Shown here: positions 46,308 to 54,608 of the stretch, piece after piece
Numbering within the stretch: position 1 is the stretch's first letter
Layout of the letters: each line of letters opens with the position of its first letter
DNA from: Porticoccaceae bacterium
Lineage (GTDB): Bacteria; Pseudomonadota; Gammaproteobacteria; Pseudomonadales; Porticoccaceae
Assembly (NCBI GenBank): GCA_029242085.1
Contig: JAQWUP010000002.1
Location: 1 to 54,608 of the forward strand
DNA: 54,608 bases
Direction of reading: 5' to 3'
Position numbers and translations under genes: made by a program
The notes under the pieces: generated by a model
Databases searched by the model: none
What the model was told of the DNA's origin: nothing
The model's input: the letters and a program-made list of their open reading frames with translations, nothing else

Positions 46308-47672
46308 TTACTTGCTACATCCAGGCACCTTGGCACCTACATCACGCAGCTTGTCGAGTCTTGTTCCCTCAACATCAGCATAACGAATCCACTGAAGTGG
46401 GTAGCGTTTGCTCTTCTTGTCTTTAGCTTCTTTCAATGACTTCTGGAAGGCTGAAATCGCATCTTTGTAGCAGTGCAGATTGATCAAAGCATTGCCCATC
46501 ACCAGATAGTTACTGTCAGGACGCTTAACAGCGCCTTTCTTGGCCGCCTTCTTAGCGGCTCGGTACGCCTCTTTATCGCGGCCCAAATCCAGGTAAATAC
46601 CAGCGAGGCGAGACTGCAAATTGCCTGTATCTGAATACTTGGAAGCACTTTCAAGCGATTTGAGTGCACGCTTTAGATCTTTAGACTGATACCAGGCCGT
46701 TCCCAAAATCTCAAGATTCTTGGCGTTCCTCTCAATGATCTCGTCCTTCATTCCCTTCTCGATAATCAGAGCAGCACGGTAAGGCACTTCTGCACCGAGG
46801 TACATATAGGCCATACTCATCACCTGGCTCTCTTTATCGAGCTGGTTATTGAGGTACGAAATTTCAGTTGCAACCAAACGATCCATCTCGCGCTCAAGCT
46901 CACCATACATGCCACCTATCTGTTTCCAGTAGGTCCATTTTGGGTAGTGCGTGATCAGCTTCTCAAGAATGCTGGTGACTCGCCTGTAGTCGTTTTTCTC
47001 ATAGTACAAAACACGCTGCAAACCCCACCAACCCTCTTTGGGCAGGAGACCTTTAGACTCGGCATCCGTGATGGCCAATTCCAACATCGTCAGAGATTCA
47101 GCTTTACGGTCGAGCTGATAATAGATCTGCGCCAACAGCGAGCGTGCATCTCCACCGACGATAACAGCGGCGTCCATCCATATTTCCAGCTCAACTGCCG
47201 CTTTGGCGTACTTCTCCTCAGCAGTGTAAAGCTGCGCCACGGTGTAGCGAGTATCCAGAGATAGCTCAGGAGGTGTACCTGCACCGTTAATCACCTTGTT
47301 ATAGCTGCGAATCGCACCATTGAAATCATCGAGCGAGTAATAAACGTAACCTTCGAACTTCCAGATCTGCGTCTGCTCGTAGTCACTGGCACAAAGCTTT
47401 GGATTGCTTTCGATAGCCTTGAGCATCGCCATGGACTCAGGCCACTGCTCTTCTTCAAGAACAACCTGAATCTTTTCCAACGCCTTGGCACACTTGCCGC
47501 CAACAGACTGACGTTGACGTGTTTTTACATCTTTATACTTAGGCTGCTTCTTCTCTTCTTTTGCCGCAAATGCAGAGCCGCCAATTACCGCCTCTGGATT
47601 GGCTGTTGCCACCAGTAGGGGCAACAAAAAAGCAGCGCCGAATACGGCTAAAGTCTTTATGCTTCTAAACAT
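46308..47672 (-). CDS. Tetratricopeptide repeat protein of the TonB cluster
   Basis: The 454-residue protein has a signal peptide (about 1-24) and a series of TPR helices through most of its length, such as 'YYSLDDFNGAIRSYNKVI' and 'ALKSLESASKYSDTGNLQ'. A Lys-rich stretch follows the signal. It is the last gene of the six-gene cluster, as in Vibrio tonB2 loci, where a TPR protein follows TonB. The precise role is unknown; a periplasmic scaffold for the TonB complex is plausible. Ten bases separate it from tonB. Confidence 0.88.
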   Translation of the reverse strand: MFRSIKTLAVFGAAFLLPLLVATANPEAVIGGSAFAAKEEKKQPKYKDVKTRQRQSVGGKCAKALEKIQVVLEEEQWPESMAMLKAIESNPKLCASDYEQTQIWKFEGYVYYSLDDFNGAIRSYNKVINGAGTPPELSLDTRYTVAQLYTAEEKYAKAAVELEIWMDAAVIVGGDARSLLAQIYYQLDRKAESLTMLELAITDAESKGLLPKEGWWGLQRVLYYEKNDYRRVTSILEKLITHYPKWTYWKQIGGMYGELEREMDRLVATEISYLNNQLDKESQVMSMAYMYLGAEVPYRAALIIEKGMKDEIIERNAKNLEILGTAWYQSKDLKRALKSLESASKYSDTGNLQSRLAGIYLDLGRDKEAYRAAKKAAKKGAVKRPDSNYLVMGNALINLHCYKDAISAFQKSLKEAKDKKSKRYPLQWIRYADVEGTRLDKLRDVGAKVPGCSK

Positions 47673-47682
47673 CAGATACCCT

Positions 47683-48288
47683 TTATTTCGCCATCTGGAA
47701 ACTAAATTTGTATAGCACGTTTGGCACTTCCTGGCCTACGCCATCGACAACACGGGGGTTGTACTTAAGCTTGTTGGCGGCTTTCATCGCTGCGCGACCA
47801 AAACCCCATCCCTCTGGCCATTCTTCAACCATAACCGGATCACGTACACCGCCAGTCGTGGTAATAGTCACCTCGACCACTGCGTAGCCCTCTTTGCCTC
47901 TGGTTTGAGCACGACGAGGATACTGCGGCTGTGGAACATAAACGGGGATGTAGTCAGAATCTCTGGCAAAACCAGAGTTACCAATACTCAGGTTACCACC
48001 CGCCACTGGTGCCGCCATATTTACCGCATTATCGGGCACTTCAAATTCAACATTCTCTTCAGGAATATCTGGTGGAGGCGTCTCTGGGTCTTCAGGTTTC
48101 TCAACTTCGGTCTTATTCGCGTTCTCTGTTAACTGTCTGTCAACATGCAGGAAGTCTGGAATTTTAATTGATTCTTTTTCATCCAGCTCTTTGCTACCAG
48201 AGTCAATTAGCTTATACATTAAGATAATCAACGCAAAGGTAACCAGCACGCCAAGTGCAGCAGAGATACCAACTCTTATTACAGCCAT
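47683..48288 (-). CDS. tonB: Energy transducer TonB (TonB2 type)
   Basis: The 201-residue protein has an N-terminal membrane anchor ('AALGVLVTFALIILMYKLID'), a short acidic and Pro-rich span ('EDPETPPPDIPEENVEF') and a C-terminal TonB domain with 'PVYVPQPQYPRRAQTRGKEG', 'VVEVTITTTG' and 'AAMKAANKLKYNP'. It passes proton motive force to outer-membrane receptors. The short periplasmic span is typical of TonB2 proteins that work with TtpC. No receptor gene lies in the window. Confidence 0.93.
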   Translation of the reverse strand: MAVIRVGISAALGVLVTFALIILMYKLIDSGSKELDEKESIKIPDFLHVDRQLTENANKTEVEKPEDPETPPPDIPEENVEFEVPDNAVNMAAPVAGGNLSIGNSGFARDSDYIPVYVPQPQYPRRAQTRGKEGYAVVEVTITTTGGVRDPVMVEEWPEGWGFGRAAMKAANKLKYNPRVVDGVGQEVPNVLYKFSFQMAK

Positions 48289-48297
48289 ACTATTAAC

Positions 48298-48702
48298 TCA
48301 GTCGTTTTCTACAGAAACAGCCACAGGGGCAATACCGATATCGCGTGCGATATCAGCCACCTTGGCAACTGCTTCAATGTTGGACTCATTATCGGCCTGG
48401 ATTACCATGCCACCCTTGGGATTCTCATTAAACAATCTAGTCAGGTTGATTTTTAACGCGGTCGATTCAACACGTTTTTTATCAATCCAGTATTCATTGT
48501 TTTCACTGACAGCTACCAAAATACCTACTTTTTTGTAGGAGTCTTCTGTCGTGGTGTCAACTTTAGTGACATCCACACCAGGCAGCTTGATAAACGAAGC
48601 AGTAACAATAAAGAAGATTAGCATAATGAAAACCACGTCGAGCATTGGCGTGAGGTCAATCGTCTCACCCTGCCCCTGCGATTTTCTTGTTCTATTGCGC
48701 AT
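48298..48702 (-). CDS. exbD: Biopolymer transport protein ExbD
   Basis: The 134-residue protein has one N-terminal membrane helix with the proton-path aspartate in 'IDLTPMLDVVFIMLIFFIVT', followed by a small periplasmic domain. It works with ExbB to energise TonB. It lies between exbB and tonB. Confidence 0.95.
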   Translation of the reverse strand: MRNRTRKSQGQGETIDLTPMLDVVFIMLIFFIVTASFIKLPGVDVTKVDTTTEDSYKKVGILVAVSENNEYWIDKKRVESTALKINLTRLFNENPKGGMVIQADNESNIEAVAKVADIARDIGIAPVAVSVEND

Positions 48703-48759
48703 AGTTGTCTCTCGTAGGACGCCTGTCTAACCGATTTACAGCGAGACAGGCAGTTCCAA

Positions 48760-49284
48760 TTAGTGATCCATGGTCAGATGGTCTTCCAAAAGGTGCTTCT
48801 CGCGTTCTGCTTCGCCTTCGACATAGGTCATGCCAAACACGCCAGACAACGCTGCAACCATTCCCGACATTGTCGGCACAGTCGCCTGTGATACACCACC
48901 GGCCATCGCCTTAGCATCACCGCCACCAGTAAAGGCCATAACATCAAATACTGTGATCATTCCGGTTACAGTGCCCAGCAATCCAAACAGCGGGGCGAGT
49001 GCAACCAGAGTTTTTATCATCATAATATTTGCGTCAATCTCGATGCTCACTTCAGAAATCAGTTTTTCCCTGACCTGATGAGCGTGCTTGGATTTGCGCT
49101 CAGTGCGCGCCTCCCAGGCATCGAGGGCACGTTGTACATCAATGCCTACACTGGTTCGGAGATACCACATACGTTCGAATATGAGAGTCCACATAACGAA
49201 TAGCAGGACGACAATAGCCCAAAGGACCGCGCCGCCTGAATCCATAAACTTCCCAATTTCGGCCATCGTATCAACGAAGAACAT
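48760..49284 (-). CDS. exbB: MotA/TolQ/ExbB proton-channel protein (ExbB2 type)
   Basis: The 174-residue protein has three membrane helices; 'ALAPLFGLLGTVTGMITVFD' and 'GGVSQATVPTMSGMVAALSG' are the conserved channel helices. It is the short ExbB of TonB2 systems. It starts two bases from the stop of the TtpC gene. Its ExbD partner follows after 57 bases. Confidence 0.94.
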   Translation of the reverse strand: MFFVDTMAEIGKFMDSGGAVLWAIVVLLFVMWTLIFERMWYLRTSVGIDVQRALDAWEARTERKSKHAHQVREKLISEVSIEIDANIMMIKTLVALAPLFGLLGTVTGMITVFDVMAFTGGGDAKAMAGGVSQATVPTMSGMVAALSGVFGMTYVEGEAEREKHLLEDHLTMDH

Positions 49285-49285
49285 C

Positions 49286-50653
49286 TTAGCGACCCTCTAC
49301 TGAACCAGCAACGATACCTGCACTCTGCTCTTCGAGAACGTGGAGAATACGCTGCGCTTTGCCGTTGACTAAGGTGTGCATCAGTACAGTGGGAATAGCC
49401 ACAACCAGACCCAATACTGTCGTGATCAACGCCTGAGAAATACCGCCAGCCATTGCCTTAGGATCTCCAGCGCCAAACAGAGTAATCATCTGGAAGGTAA
49501 TGATCATACCGGTCACTGTTCCCAGTAGACCTAACAGCGGGGCTACCATCGCGATAATTTTCAGCAGGTTAAGCCCCGACTCAATCTCTGGGCGCTCTTT
49601 CAGCACAGCTTCGTGCAACTTGAGCTCGAGAGACTCTGGATCGAGACCAGGATTATCAGCGGCGACTTTCAACACGCGACCCAGTGGATTACTGGTATCG
49701 GCCGACTTGGCTTTCAGCTGAGAAGTTACCTTTTTGGACATACCCATCAACACGATAAGGCGCCAGATAGCTAATAGGATCGCAACAATAAATACAGCGG
49801 TGATCACGTAGCCTACGATGCCACCGAAGTGCCAGCGCTCAATCAGAGTCGGCGAGTTAATCAGAGCGGCCAATAAACCGCCACCCAGTGGACCCGTTGG
49901 ATCTAGGCCTACCTTGGTGAAGCCAGTCATAGCTTCCTGCAGGTCTGCGGCACTTGACTGATGGCTTGAAGGCTGTCGCGCAAGTTCAGAAACCAGACCG
50001 TTTTCAGGGCTGTACTCGAGGTACATTCCATCTGCCATCAGGTTGTATGTACCAACACGCACAACTTCCATTTCAGCTTGTTCACCATTGGCCAGCAGGA
50101 CAGTTCTATTGAACTTAACAATGCGGGCACTCTCAACCATCTCGCGCTGCTGCTCGTACCACAGCTTCTCGATATCTTCGATTGAAGGCAAGCGAGTGTC
50201 ACTGCTCATCTTGGCAATCAGTTCATCGAGGAACTCTGTACGACCAGGAATCTGTGCACTGACAATTGACTGATTGAGGTTGGCGCGAATGTCACCAGCG
50301 GCACCGGTCAGATGTCCGAATAGTTCTTTGAGTGAACCCAGACGCTTGTCACGCTGCTCACGCAAGCCAGCAAGAATCACATCGTTGTCACGGATAGTTT
50401 GTTCTAAACGATCTGAACGACGCTCTTCGGCAGTCTTAGTGTTCTGAGCCCGCTTGAGCAATGAAGCCTGCTTGCGTTGGTCAGATTTAAACGCAGCTTC
50501 ACGCTTGCGATAATCGGCCGACTCAGAGATCTTAGCGCCCTGAATCATTTGCAAAAGCTCATCTAGAGTCTTTGCGTCCTGTGCCATGGCCGGCATGCTG
50601 AAAGCAGCAGCGGCTATAAAAGCGGCACAAACTTTAACGAAATTCATGTTCAT
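49286..50653 (-). CDS. ttpC: TtpC-like MotA/TolQ/ExbB family protein
   Basis: The 455-residue protein has a signal peptide (about 1-24), a coiled-coil periplasmic part (about 30-130), a middle domain ('YNLMADGMYLEYSPENGLVSEL') and a C-terminal ExbB-like channel domain ('IIAMVAPLLGLLGTVTGMII', 'GGISQALITTVLGLVVAIP'). This matches TtpC, the extra component needed by Vibrio TonB2 systems. Its start overlaps the DUF3450 stop by four bases (ATGA), so the two are coupled. Confidence 0.9.
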   Translation of the reverse strand: MNMNFVKVCAAFIAAAAFSMPAMAQDAKTLDELLQMIQGAKISESADYRKREAAFKSDQRKQASLLKRAQNTKTAEERRSDRLEQTIRDNDVILAGLREQRDKRLGSLKELFGHLTGAAGDIRANLNQSIVSAQIPGRTEFLDELIAKMSSDTRLPSIEDIEKLWYEQQREMVESARIVKFNRTVLLANGEQAEMEVVRVGTYNLMADGMYLEYSPENGLVSELARQPSSHQSSAADLQEAMTGFTKVGLDPTGPLGGGLLAALINSPTLIERWHFGGIVGYVITAVFIVAILLAIWRLIVLMGMSKKVTSQLKAKSADTSNPLGRVLKVAADNPGLDPESLELKLHEAVLKERPEIESGLNLLKIIAMVAPLLGLLGTVTGMIITFQMITLFGAGDPKAMAGGISQALITTVLGLVVAIPTVLMHTLVNGKAQRILHVLEEQSAGIVAGSVEGR

Positions 50654-51432
50654 TGTGCAGTCTCCGGCGCAGTAATTGGCATTTCCATAACATCCTGCGG
50701 AGAGAGTTTCTTCGCAATTCGGATACCCTGGTCCACGGCTCTACGATACTCAGAACCCAACGTTTCCCAAGAACCGGTAGTCTTGTTCCAAGCACCAGTC
50801 TGAGATTTGTCTTTAGTCTGGTACATCAGTGCAACACGGCCGATGCGAAGCATTTCTACTTCTACTTCAGAACCGTCGGCATTGATATCAACCAGATCGC
50901 GGTAGGACTCGAGAGATAAGCTATACTCAGACTCAATGTCATAGACTTCGAGAATCTGACGGAATTTTTCAGCCGCCGAGAACTTGGCGCTGTCCATATT
51001 CACGTACAGAGCGTCAATTGCTTCGCTGCGCTGCTCTTTCTTGAACGGAACGTCTAAAGCAATGAAATCTTCGATCGCTTTAAGCATGCTTATCATCAGT
51101 GGCGAGATACCACGTTCGATGATAGTTGCATTCTCAATCGACTCTTTCAGTTCAGCCATCATTTGCTTCTGGCTGTCAATTTGGCGCTCGAGCTGAGAGT
51201 TATAAACTCGCAGTGACTCGATCTGCTTATTGACCTGTTTGAATTCTTGCAAGAGACCATCGGTTTGATCAGCGATACGATCAACTTTGGTTTGCGCGGA
51301 TTTAGCGGCTTGAACCTTAACGGCTCCAGCTTTGAGCACATCACTTACTTCAGCAGCTTGGACTGCACCAACAGTCAAACTACCAGCAAGAACGGCGAAA
51401 AGTGCCAGTGCTTTTAGTGGTTGCTTATTCAT
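50650..51432 (-). CDS. DUF3450 periplasmic coiled-coil protein
   Basis: The 260-residue protein has a signal peptide ('ALALFAVLAGSLTVGAVQAAE'), a long coiled coil (about 40-100, 'QVNKQIESLRVYNSQLERQ') and a globular C-terminal part ('VEMLRIGRVALMYQTKDKSQTGAWN'). It is the first gene of the TonB2-type cluster, as in Vibrio and Shewanella. The function is not established; its C-terminal part resembles the middle domain of TtpC ('MEVVRVGTYNLMADGMYL'), suggesting common ancestry or interaction. Confidence 0.88.
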   Translation of the reverse strand: MNKQPLKALALFAVLAGSLTVGAVQAAEVSDVLKAGAVKVQAAKSAQTKVDRIADQTDGLLQEFKQVNKQIESLRVYNSQLERQIDSQKQMMAELKESIENATIIERGISPLMISMLKAIEDFIALDVPFKKEQRSEAIDALYVNMDSAKFSAAEKFRQILEVYDIESEYSLSLESYRDLVDINADGSEVEVEMLRIGRVALMYQTKDKSQTGAWNKTTGSWETLGSEYRRAVDQGIRIAKKLSPQDVMEMPITAPETAQ

Positions 51433-51461
51433 AGTTCCCTCAATTTGGGTCTACCGGTTTA

Positions 51462-51489
51462 ATTATATTTCACTGTCTAAAATCGACAA
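51462..51489 (-). promoter_or_regulatory. Sigma-70 promoter of the TonB cluster
   Basis: On the minus strand, TTGTCG (51489-51484) and a consensus TATAAT (51467-51462) are separated by 16 bases, about 30 bases before the DUF3450 start at 51432. No Fur box is apparent. Confidence 0.55.
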
Positions 51490-51605
51490 AAAGCCATGCC
51501 GACAAAACACAAGCTTTGTTCGGGTTGTCTTTGTAACAGCCTCAACTTAAAGAATCAATTTGAGGCATGGGAAATATATAGGATAAAAGTGAGATCACAG
51601 GGTTA

Positions 51606-51622
51606 TGTTACCTAACGTAACA
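51606..51622. promoter_or_regulatory. Perfect palindrome TGTTAC-N5-GTAACA
   Basis: The two six-base arms are exact complements around CTAAC. It lies about 120 bases upstream of the TonB-cluster promoter and about 30 bases after the folA stop. It looks like a dimeric-regulator operator; no T run argues against a terminator. Confidence 0.45.
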
Positions 51623-51653
51623 ATTGCGCCAAAGAGTCGGATTTTTGCGTTAA

Positions 51654-52151
51654 CTAGGTGCGATCGAGAATTAAGAACCTGTAGGGGTGGGTATCAGTTT
51701 GCTCTGGCAACTGCACACTGACTTGCTGCCAAATGCTGGCGTCAATCTCTGGGAAAAAAGCATCGCCCTCAACCTCTGCATCTACCTGAGTTAAATACAG
51801 TCGGTCTGCGGAGTCTAGCGTCATGCGGTAAATCTGCTCGCCACCAATCACCATAATTTCCTCAACACCGGCGGCAGCACAGGCCGCTTCACCCAGTTTT
51901 AATGCGTCCTCCAGAGTTTGCGCTACCTCCACACCAGGCGCTGACCAATGGGCATCACGGGTAATAACGATATTGGTACGACCCGGCAGTGGCCGACCGA
52001 TGGAATCATAGGTTTTGCGCCCCATAACAATGGGTTTGCCCATGGTCACAGACTTAAAGTACTTGAGATCTTCAGGCAGATGCCAGGGCAGCTGATTGTT
52101 TAAACCAATCACACCATTGCGACTAACTGCGACTATAAGAGATAGCTTCAT
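51654..52151 (-). CDS. folA: Dihydrofolate reductase
   Basis: The 165-residue enzyme reduces dihydrofolate with NADPH. 'IVAVSRNGVIGLNNQLPWHL' leads to the active-site Asp28 in 'LPEDLKYFK'; 'VMGRKTYDSIGRPLPGRTNIV' and 'IMVIGGEQIYRM' bind the cofactor. Length is as in E. coli (159). It starts 14 bases after thyA, whose reaction makes its substrate. Confidence 0.96.
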   Translation of the reverse strand: MKLSLIVAVSRNGVIGLNNQLPWHLPEDLKYFKSVTMGKPIVMGRKTYDSIGRPLPGRTNIVITRDAHWSAPGVEVAQTLEDALKLGEAACAAAGVEEIMVIGGEQIYRMTLDSADRLYLTQVDAEVEGDAFFPEIDASIWQQVSVQLPEQTDTHPYRFLILDRT

Positions 52152-52165
52152 TGTTTGGGGTCCGA

Positions 52166-53071
52166 TTAAACCGCCACCGGCGCTGAGATCGGCCCGTGGG
52201 ATTGGTAGTTTTGCAATTCAAAGTCGTCGAACACAAAATCAAACAGATTATCGACGTCTGGATTTATCGCCAGTGTCGGCAGCGGATAGGTGGTTCGCGA
52301 AAGCTGCTCTTCGACCTGATCCATATGGTTACTATAGAGATGTGCATCGCCAAAGGTATGGACAAAATCACCGGGCTGCAGGCCAGTCACCTGAGCAATC
52401 ATAAGCGTCAATATTGCGTAAGAGGCTATATTGAAGGGTACGCCTAGAAACACATCGGCACTGCGCTGATAGAGCTGACAAGACAGGCGGCCCTCGGTCA
52501 CATAGAACTGAAACAGGCTGTGACAGGGTGGCAGGCCAGACTTCACCATCACCGGAATATCTTTTGGATTCCATGCCGAGACAATCAGCCGCCGCGAATC
52601 CGGGTTAGACTTTATATCCGCAACCAGCTGGGCCAACTGATCTACGCCTTCAAAATCGCGCCACTGTTTACCGTACACAGGCCCCAAATCGCCATATTGT
52701 TCAGCAAAGGCATCATCGGTCTTGATGCGCTCAATAAATGTTTTCATCCCCGCCTTCCACTCAGGGGAATACATAGCCAAATCCTGGTCTTGGCCAGTTT
52801 CGCGCAGCCAGCTCTGGTAGGGCCAGTCATTCCAGATACCGACGCCATTCTCAACCAGATAGCGAATATTGGTGTCACCGCACACAAACCATAGCAGCTC
52901 GTGGAGAATAGACTTTAAATGGACCTTCTTACTGGTTACCAGTGGAAAGCCCTCGGCCAGATTAAAGCGCATCTGATAGCCAAAAACACTTCGCGTGCCG
53001 GTACCAGTGCGGTCCTCTTTGGTCACACCGTGGTCGCGAATATGGCGAACCAGTTCTAAATATTGCTTCAT
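52166..53071 (-). CDS. thyA: Thymidylate synthase
   Basis: The 301-residue enzyme methylates dUMP using methylene-tetrahydrofolate. '[15 protein letters not shown]', '[17 protein letters not shown]', the nucleophile Cys in '[13 protein letters not shown]', '[18 protein letters not shown]' and '[14 protein letters not shown]' are diagnostic. E. coli ThyA has 264 residues; the extra length is an insert around '[18 protein letters not shown]', present in some other families. AAGG precedes the ATG. It sits between lgt and folA, a common operon. Confidence 0.97.
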   Translation of the reverse strand: MKQYLELVRHIRDHGVTKEDRTGTGTRSVFGYQMRFNLAEGFPLVTSKKVHLKSILHELLWFVCGDTNIRYLVENGVGIWNDWPYQSWLRETGQDQDLAMYSPEWKAGMKTFIERIKTDDAFAEQYGDLGPVYGKQWRDFEGVDQLAQLVADIKSNPDSRRLIVSAWNPKDIPVMVKSGLPPCHSLFQFYVTEGRLSCQLYQRSADVFLGVPFNIASYAILTLMIAQVTGLQPGDFVHTFGDAHLYSNHMDQVEEQLSRTTYPLPTLAINPDVDNLFDFVFDDFELQNYQSHGPISAPVAV

Positions 53072-53080
53072 AAAATGGCC

Positions 53081-53893
53081 TTAGTTCGGATTGCCTGCAA
53101 GGCGCAGAAAGGTTTTCCGCATAAGCCACAGGCCCACCAGAATCATTGGAATACAGAGGGCTTGGCCACGAGTCATCCAGTTAAATGACTCGAGTAGCGC
53201 TGACTGGCCCACAAATTGCGCATCTGGCTGACGCACGAACTCGACCATAAAGCGGAACAGACCATAGAAAACCAAAAACAGGCCCGAGACCTCTCCAAAC
53301 AGTCGCGGCTTGCGCGCAAACCAATTAATAATCAAAAAGAGCACCAGCCCTTCTAACAATGCTTCATAAAGCTGCGAGGGATGTCGTGGCAGCTGGGTTG
53401 GATCAGAGGGAAACACCATTGCCCAGGACACATCCGTAGCTCGACCGTAGAGCTCGCCACCAATAAAGTTACCAATGCGGCCAAAAAACAGCCCCGCAGG
53501 CACCAGGGGAACCACAAAGTCGGCCAGCCCCAAGAAGGACAGCTGATGTTTGCGCGCATAGATAAACAGCGCTACGGCAACACCGATTAAGCCGCCGTGG
53601 AAAGACATACCGCCCTCCCAGATACGCACCAGCATTGCGGGGTCAGCCAGCCATTTTTCGGCATTGTAGAAAAACATATAACCAAAGCGACCGCCAAGTA
53701 TGACGCCCCAGGCACCATAGACAATAAGGTCTTCGACCTGAGTTTTTTTAATCGGCGACCAGGGGCGCTGGCTATTGCGAGACGCCAAAAAATAGGCACC
53801 AGCAAATGCCAACAGATACATAATGCCGTACCAGTGAATTTGCAATGGGCCCAGCGACAGCGCCACCGGATTGATGGCTGGATAATTTATCAT
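53081..53893 (-). CDS. lgt: Prolipoprotein diacylglyceryl transferase
   Basis: The 270-residue inner-membrane enzyme adds diacylglycerol to the lipobox Cys of prolipoproteins. It has about seven membrane segments, 'HWYGIMYLLAF', 'GGRFGYMFFYN', 'EGGMSFHGGLIG' and the signature 'GRIGNFIGGELYGR'. It would process lipoproteins such as the lipobox subtilase in this window. It heads the lgt-thyA-folA operon and is divergent from the NRDE-family gene. Confidence 0.96.
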   Translation of the reverse strand: MINYPAINPVALSLGPLQIHWYGIMYLLAFAGAYFLASRNSQRPWSPIKKTQVEDLIVYGAWGVILGGRFGYMFFYNAEKWLADPAMLVRIWEGGMSFHGGLIGVAVALFIYARKHQLSFLGLADFVVPLVPAGLFFGRIGNFIGGELYGRATDVSWAMVFPSDPTQLPRHPSQLYEALLEGLVLFLIINWFARKPRLFGEVSGLFLVFYGLFRFMVEFVRQPDAQFVGQSALLESFNWMTRGQALCIPMILVGLWLMRKTFLRLAGNPN

Positions 53894-53997
53894 TACAGCG
53901 TTTACCCCTGAATATTTATGCGCAGATAATAGCGGGTTATTAGGTCATCTTCTACGTGGGATATCGGCTTAGGGCATAAATAGTTACACTGGCTGAC

Positions 53998-54608
53998 ATG
54001 TGCTTACTCGCAATCGCTTTCCAAACTCACCCAGATGCTCCCCTGATCGTTACCTCTAATCGTGACGAATTCTATCAGCGCCCAACACTGCCGATGCACT
54101 GGTGGTCAGACGCCCCTATTCTGGCGGGTCGAGACAGTCAGGCCGGCGGCACCTGGATGGGGCTGTCCCGCAATGGTCGATTTGCCGCGGTGACTAATTT
54201 TCGCCAAATGGTTGATGGTGCCATGCCAGAGGCCAAGCCATTGTCGCGAGGACAGCTCATCACCGACTTTTTAAGTTCCGATCAAACAGTCGATGATTGG
54301 GCCAATTCACTGGCAGCGACAAGCGCTGATTACGACGGCTTTAACCTGCTGCTCTACGATGGGTTTAATCTGCTGTATTTAAATAACCATGACCACAGCA
54401 GAAAACGATTGCCGCCCGGGATATATGCCCTGAGTAATCATCTGCTGGATAGCCCCTGGCCCAAGGTTGACCATGCTCGTGAGCAACTAAAGCAGGCCAT
54501 TGCTGTCGATAAAATCGGTGCTGAGCAGTTGCCGGATCTGATTGCCACGCTGTCCTTAGAAAAGACCTATGCCCCAGAGCTGCTGCCTGACACCGGGGTT
54601 CCGGCGCA
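53998..54608 (+). CDS. NRDE (TANGO2-like) family protein, N-terminal part
   Basis: From the ATG at 53998 the frame stays open to the window end (203 codons). The start 'MCLLAIAFQTHPDAPLIV' with 'TSNRDEFYQRPT' carries the NRDE motif and the conserved N-terminal Cys2; 'AGRDSQAGGTWMGLSRNGRF' and 'AVTNFRQ' are also typical. The family includes eukaryotic TANGO2, implicated in heme or lipid handling; bacterial roles are unclear. The gene is cut by the window edge and is divergent from lgt. Confidence 0.9.
   Translation, partial: MCLLAIAFQTHPDAPLIVTSNRDEFYQRPTLPMHWWSDAPILAGRDSQAGGTWMGLSRNGRFAAVTNFRQMVDGAMPEAKPLSRGQLITDFLSSDQTVDDWANSLAATSADYDGFNLLLYDGFNLLYLNNHDHSRKRLPPGIYALSNHLLDSPWPKVDHAREQLKQAIAVDKIGAEQLPDLIATLSLEKTYAPELLPDTGVPA

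Noticed and set aside
51433-51653. Fur box for the TonB cluster
   Set aside because: No stretch resembling GATAATGATAATCATTATC is seen; only a sigma-70-like promoter and a different palindrome.
1-54608. tRNA, rRNA, CRISPR, insertion sequence or prophage
   Set aside because: No T-loop-like sequences in gaps, no repeat-spacer pattern, no transposase or integrase; gaps are too short for most of these.

Overview
The window is a compact, gene-dense stretch of a gammaproteobacterial chromosome. Gene order recalls Pseudomonas and marine Cellvibrionales/SAR92-like bacteria: glnA-thiI-typA; gpmI-envC-ctpA; tolC / nudF-yqiB-cpdA-yqiA-parE-parC; glnE-ilvE followed by glycosyltransferases; lgt-thyA-folA. 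A TtpC-type TonB cluster and a PPi-type phosphofructokinase also fit a marine gammaproteobacterium. The taxon is inferred from gene order and protein character, not from a search. I see no rRNA, tRNA, CRISPR array, insertion sequence or prophage.

Layout. 1-7.3 kb: start of glnA (minus strand) with a sigma-54 promoter and two NtrC-type sites; a free-standing ThiI-type rhodanese domain where a whole thiI would be expected; a GGDEF protein whose degenerate EAL tail is frameshifted; typA/bipA; a second diguanylate-cyclase-like protein with a GGNEF site; tag. 7.4-15.2 kb: proline iminopeptidase, dtd, mpl, a secreted subtilase with lipobox, EF-hand-like loop and probable beta-barrel, PPi-type phosphofructokinase, and a D-2-hydroxyacid dehydrogenase. 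15.4-25.1 kb: RND/MMPL exporter with an acidic insert, uup, gpmI, envC, ctpA, then a GlsB-like membrane protein and an MscS channel.

25.3-34.8 kb: parC, parE, yqiA, cpdA, yqiB and nudF on the minus strand, divergent from tolC, then waaA convergent with tolC. 35-46.2 kb: an AT-rich sulfotransferase-like gene, two related glycosyltransferases, ilvE, glnE and a PilB/GspE-type ATPase on the minus strand; argA and ilvD on the plus strand. 46.3-54.6 kb: a six-gene TonB energising cluster (DUF3450, TtpC, ExbB, ExbD, TonB, TPR), folA, thyA, lgt, and the start of an NRDE/TANGO2-family gene.

Most genes are housekeeping. Nitrogen control appears twice, in glnA with its NtrC/sigma-54 region and in the GlnA-modifying enzyme GlnE. 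The most unusual points are the reduction of thiI to its rhodanese domain, the decaying EAL domain, the subtilase architecture, the apparent surface-glycan genes between waaA and ilvE, and several operator-like inverted repeats. I found no clearly new multigene system.
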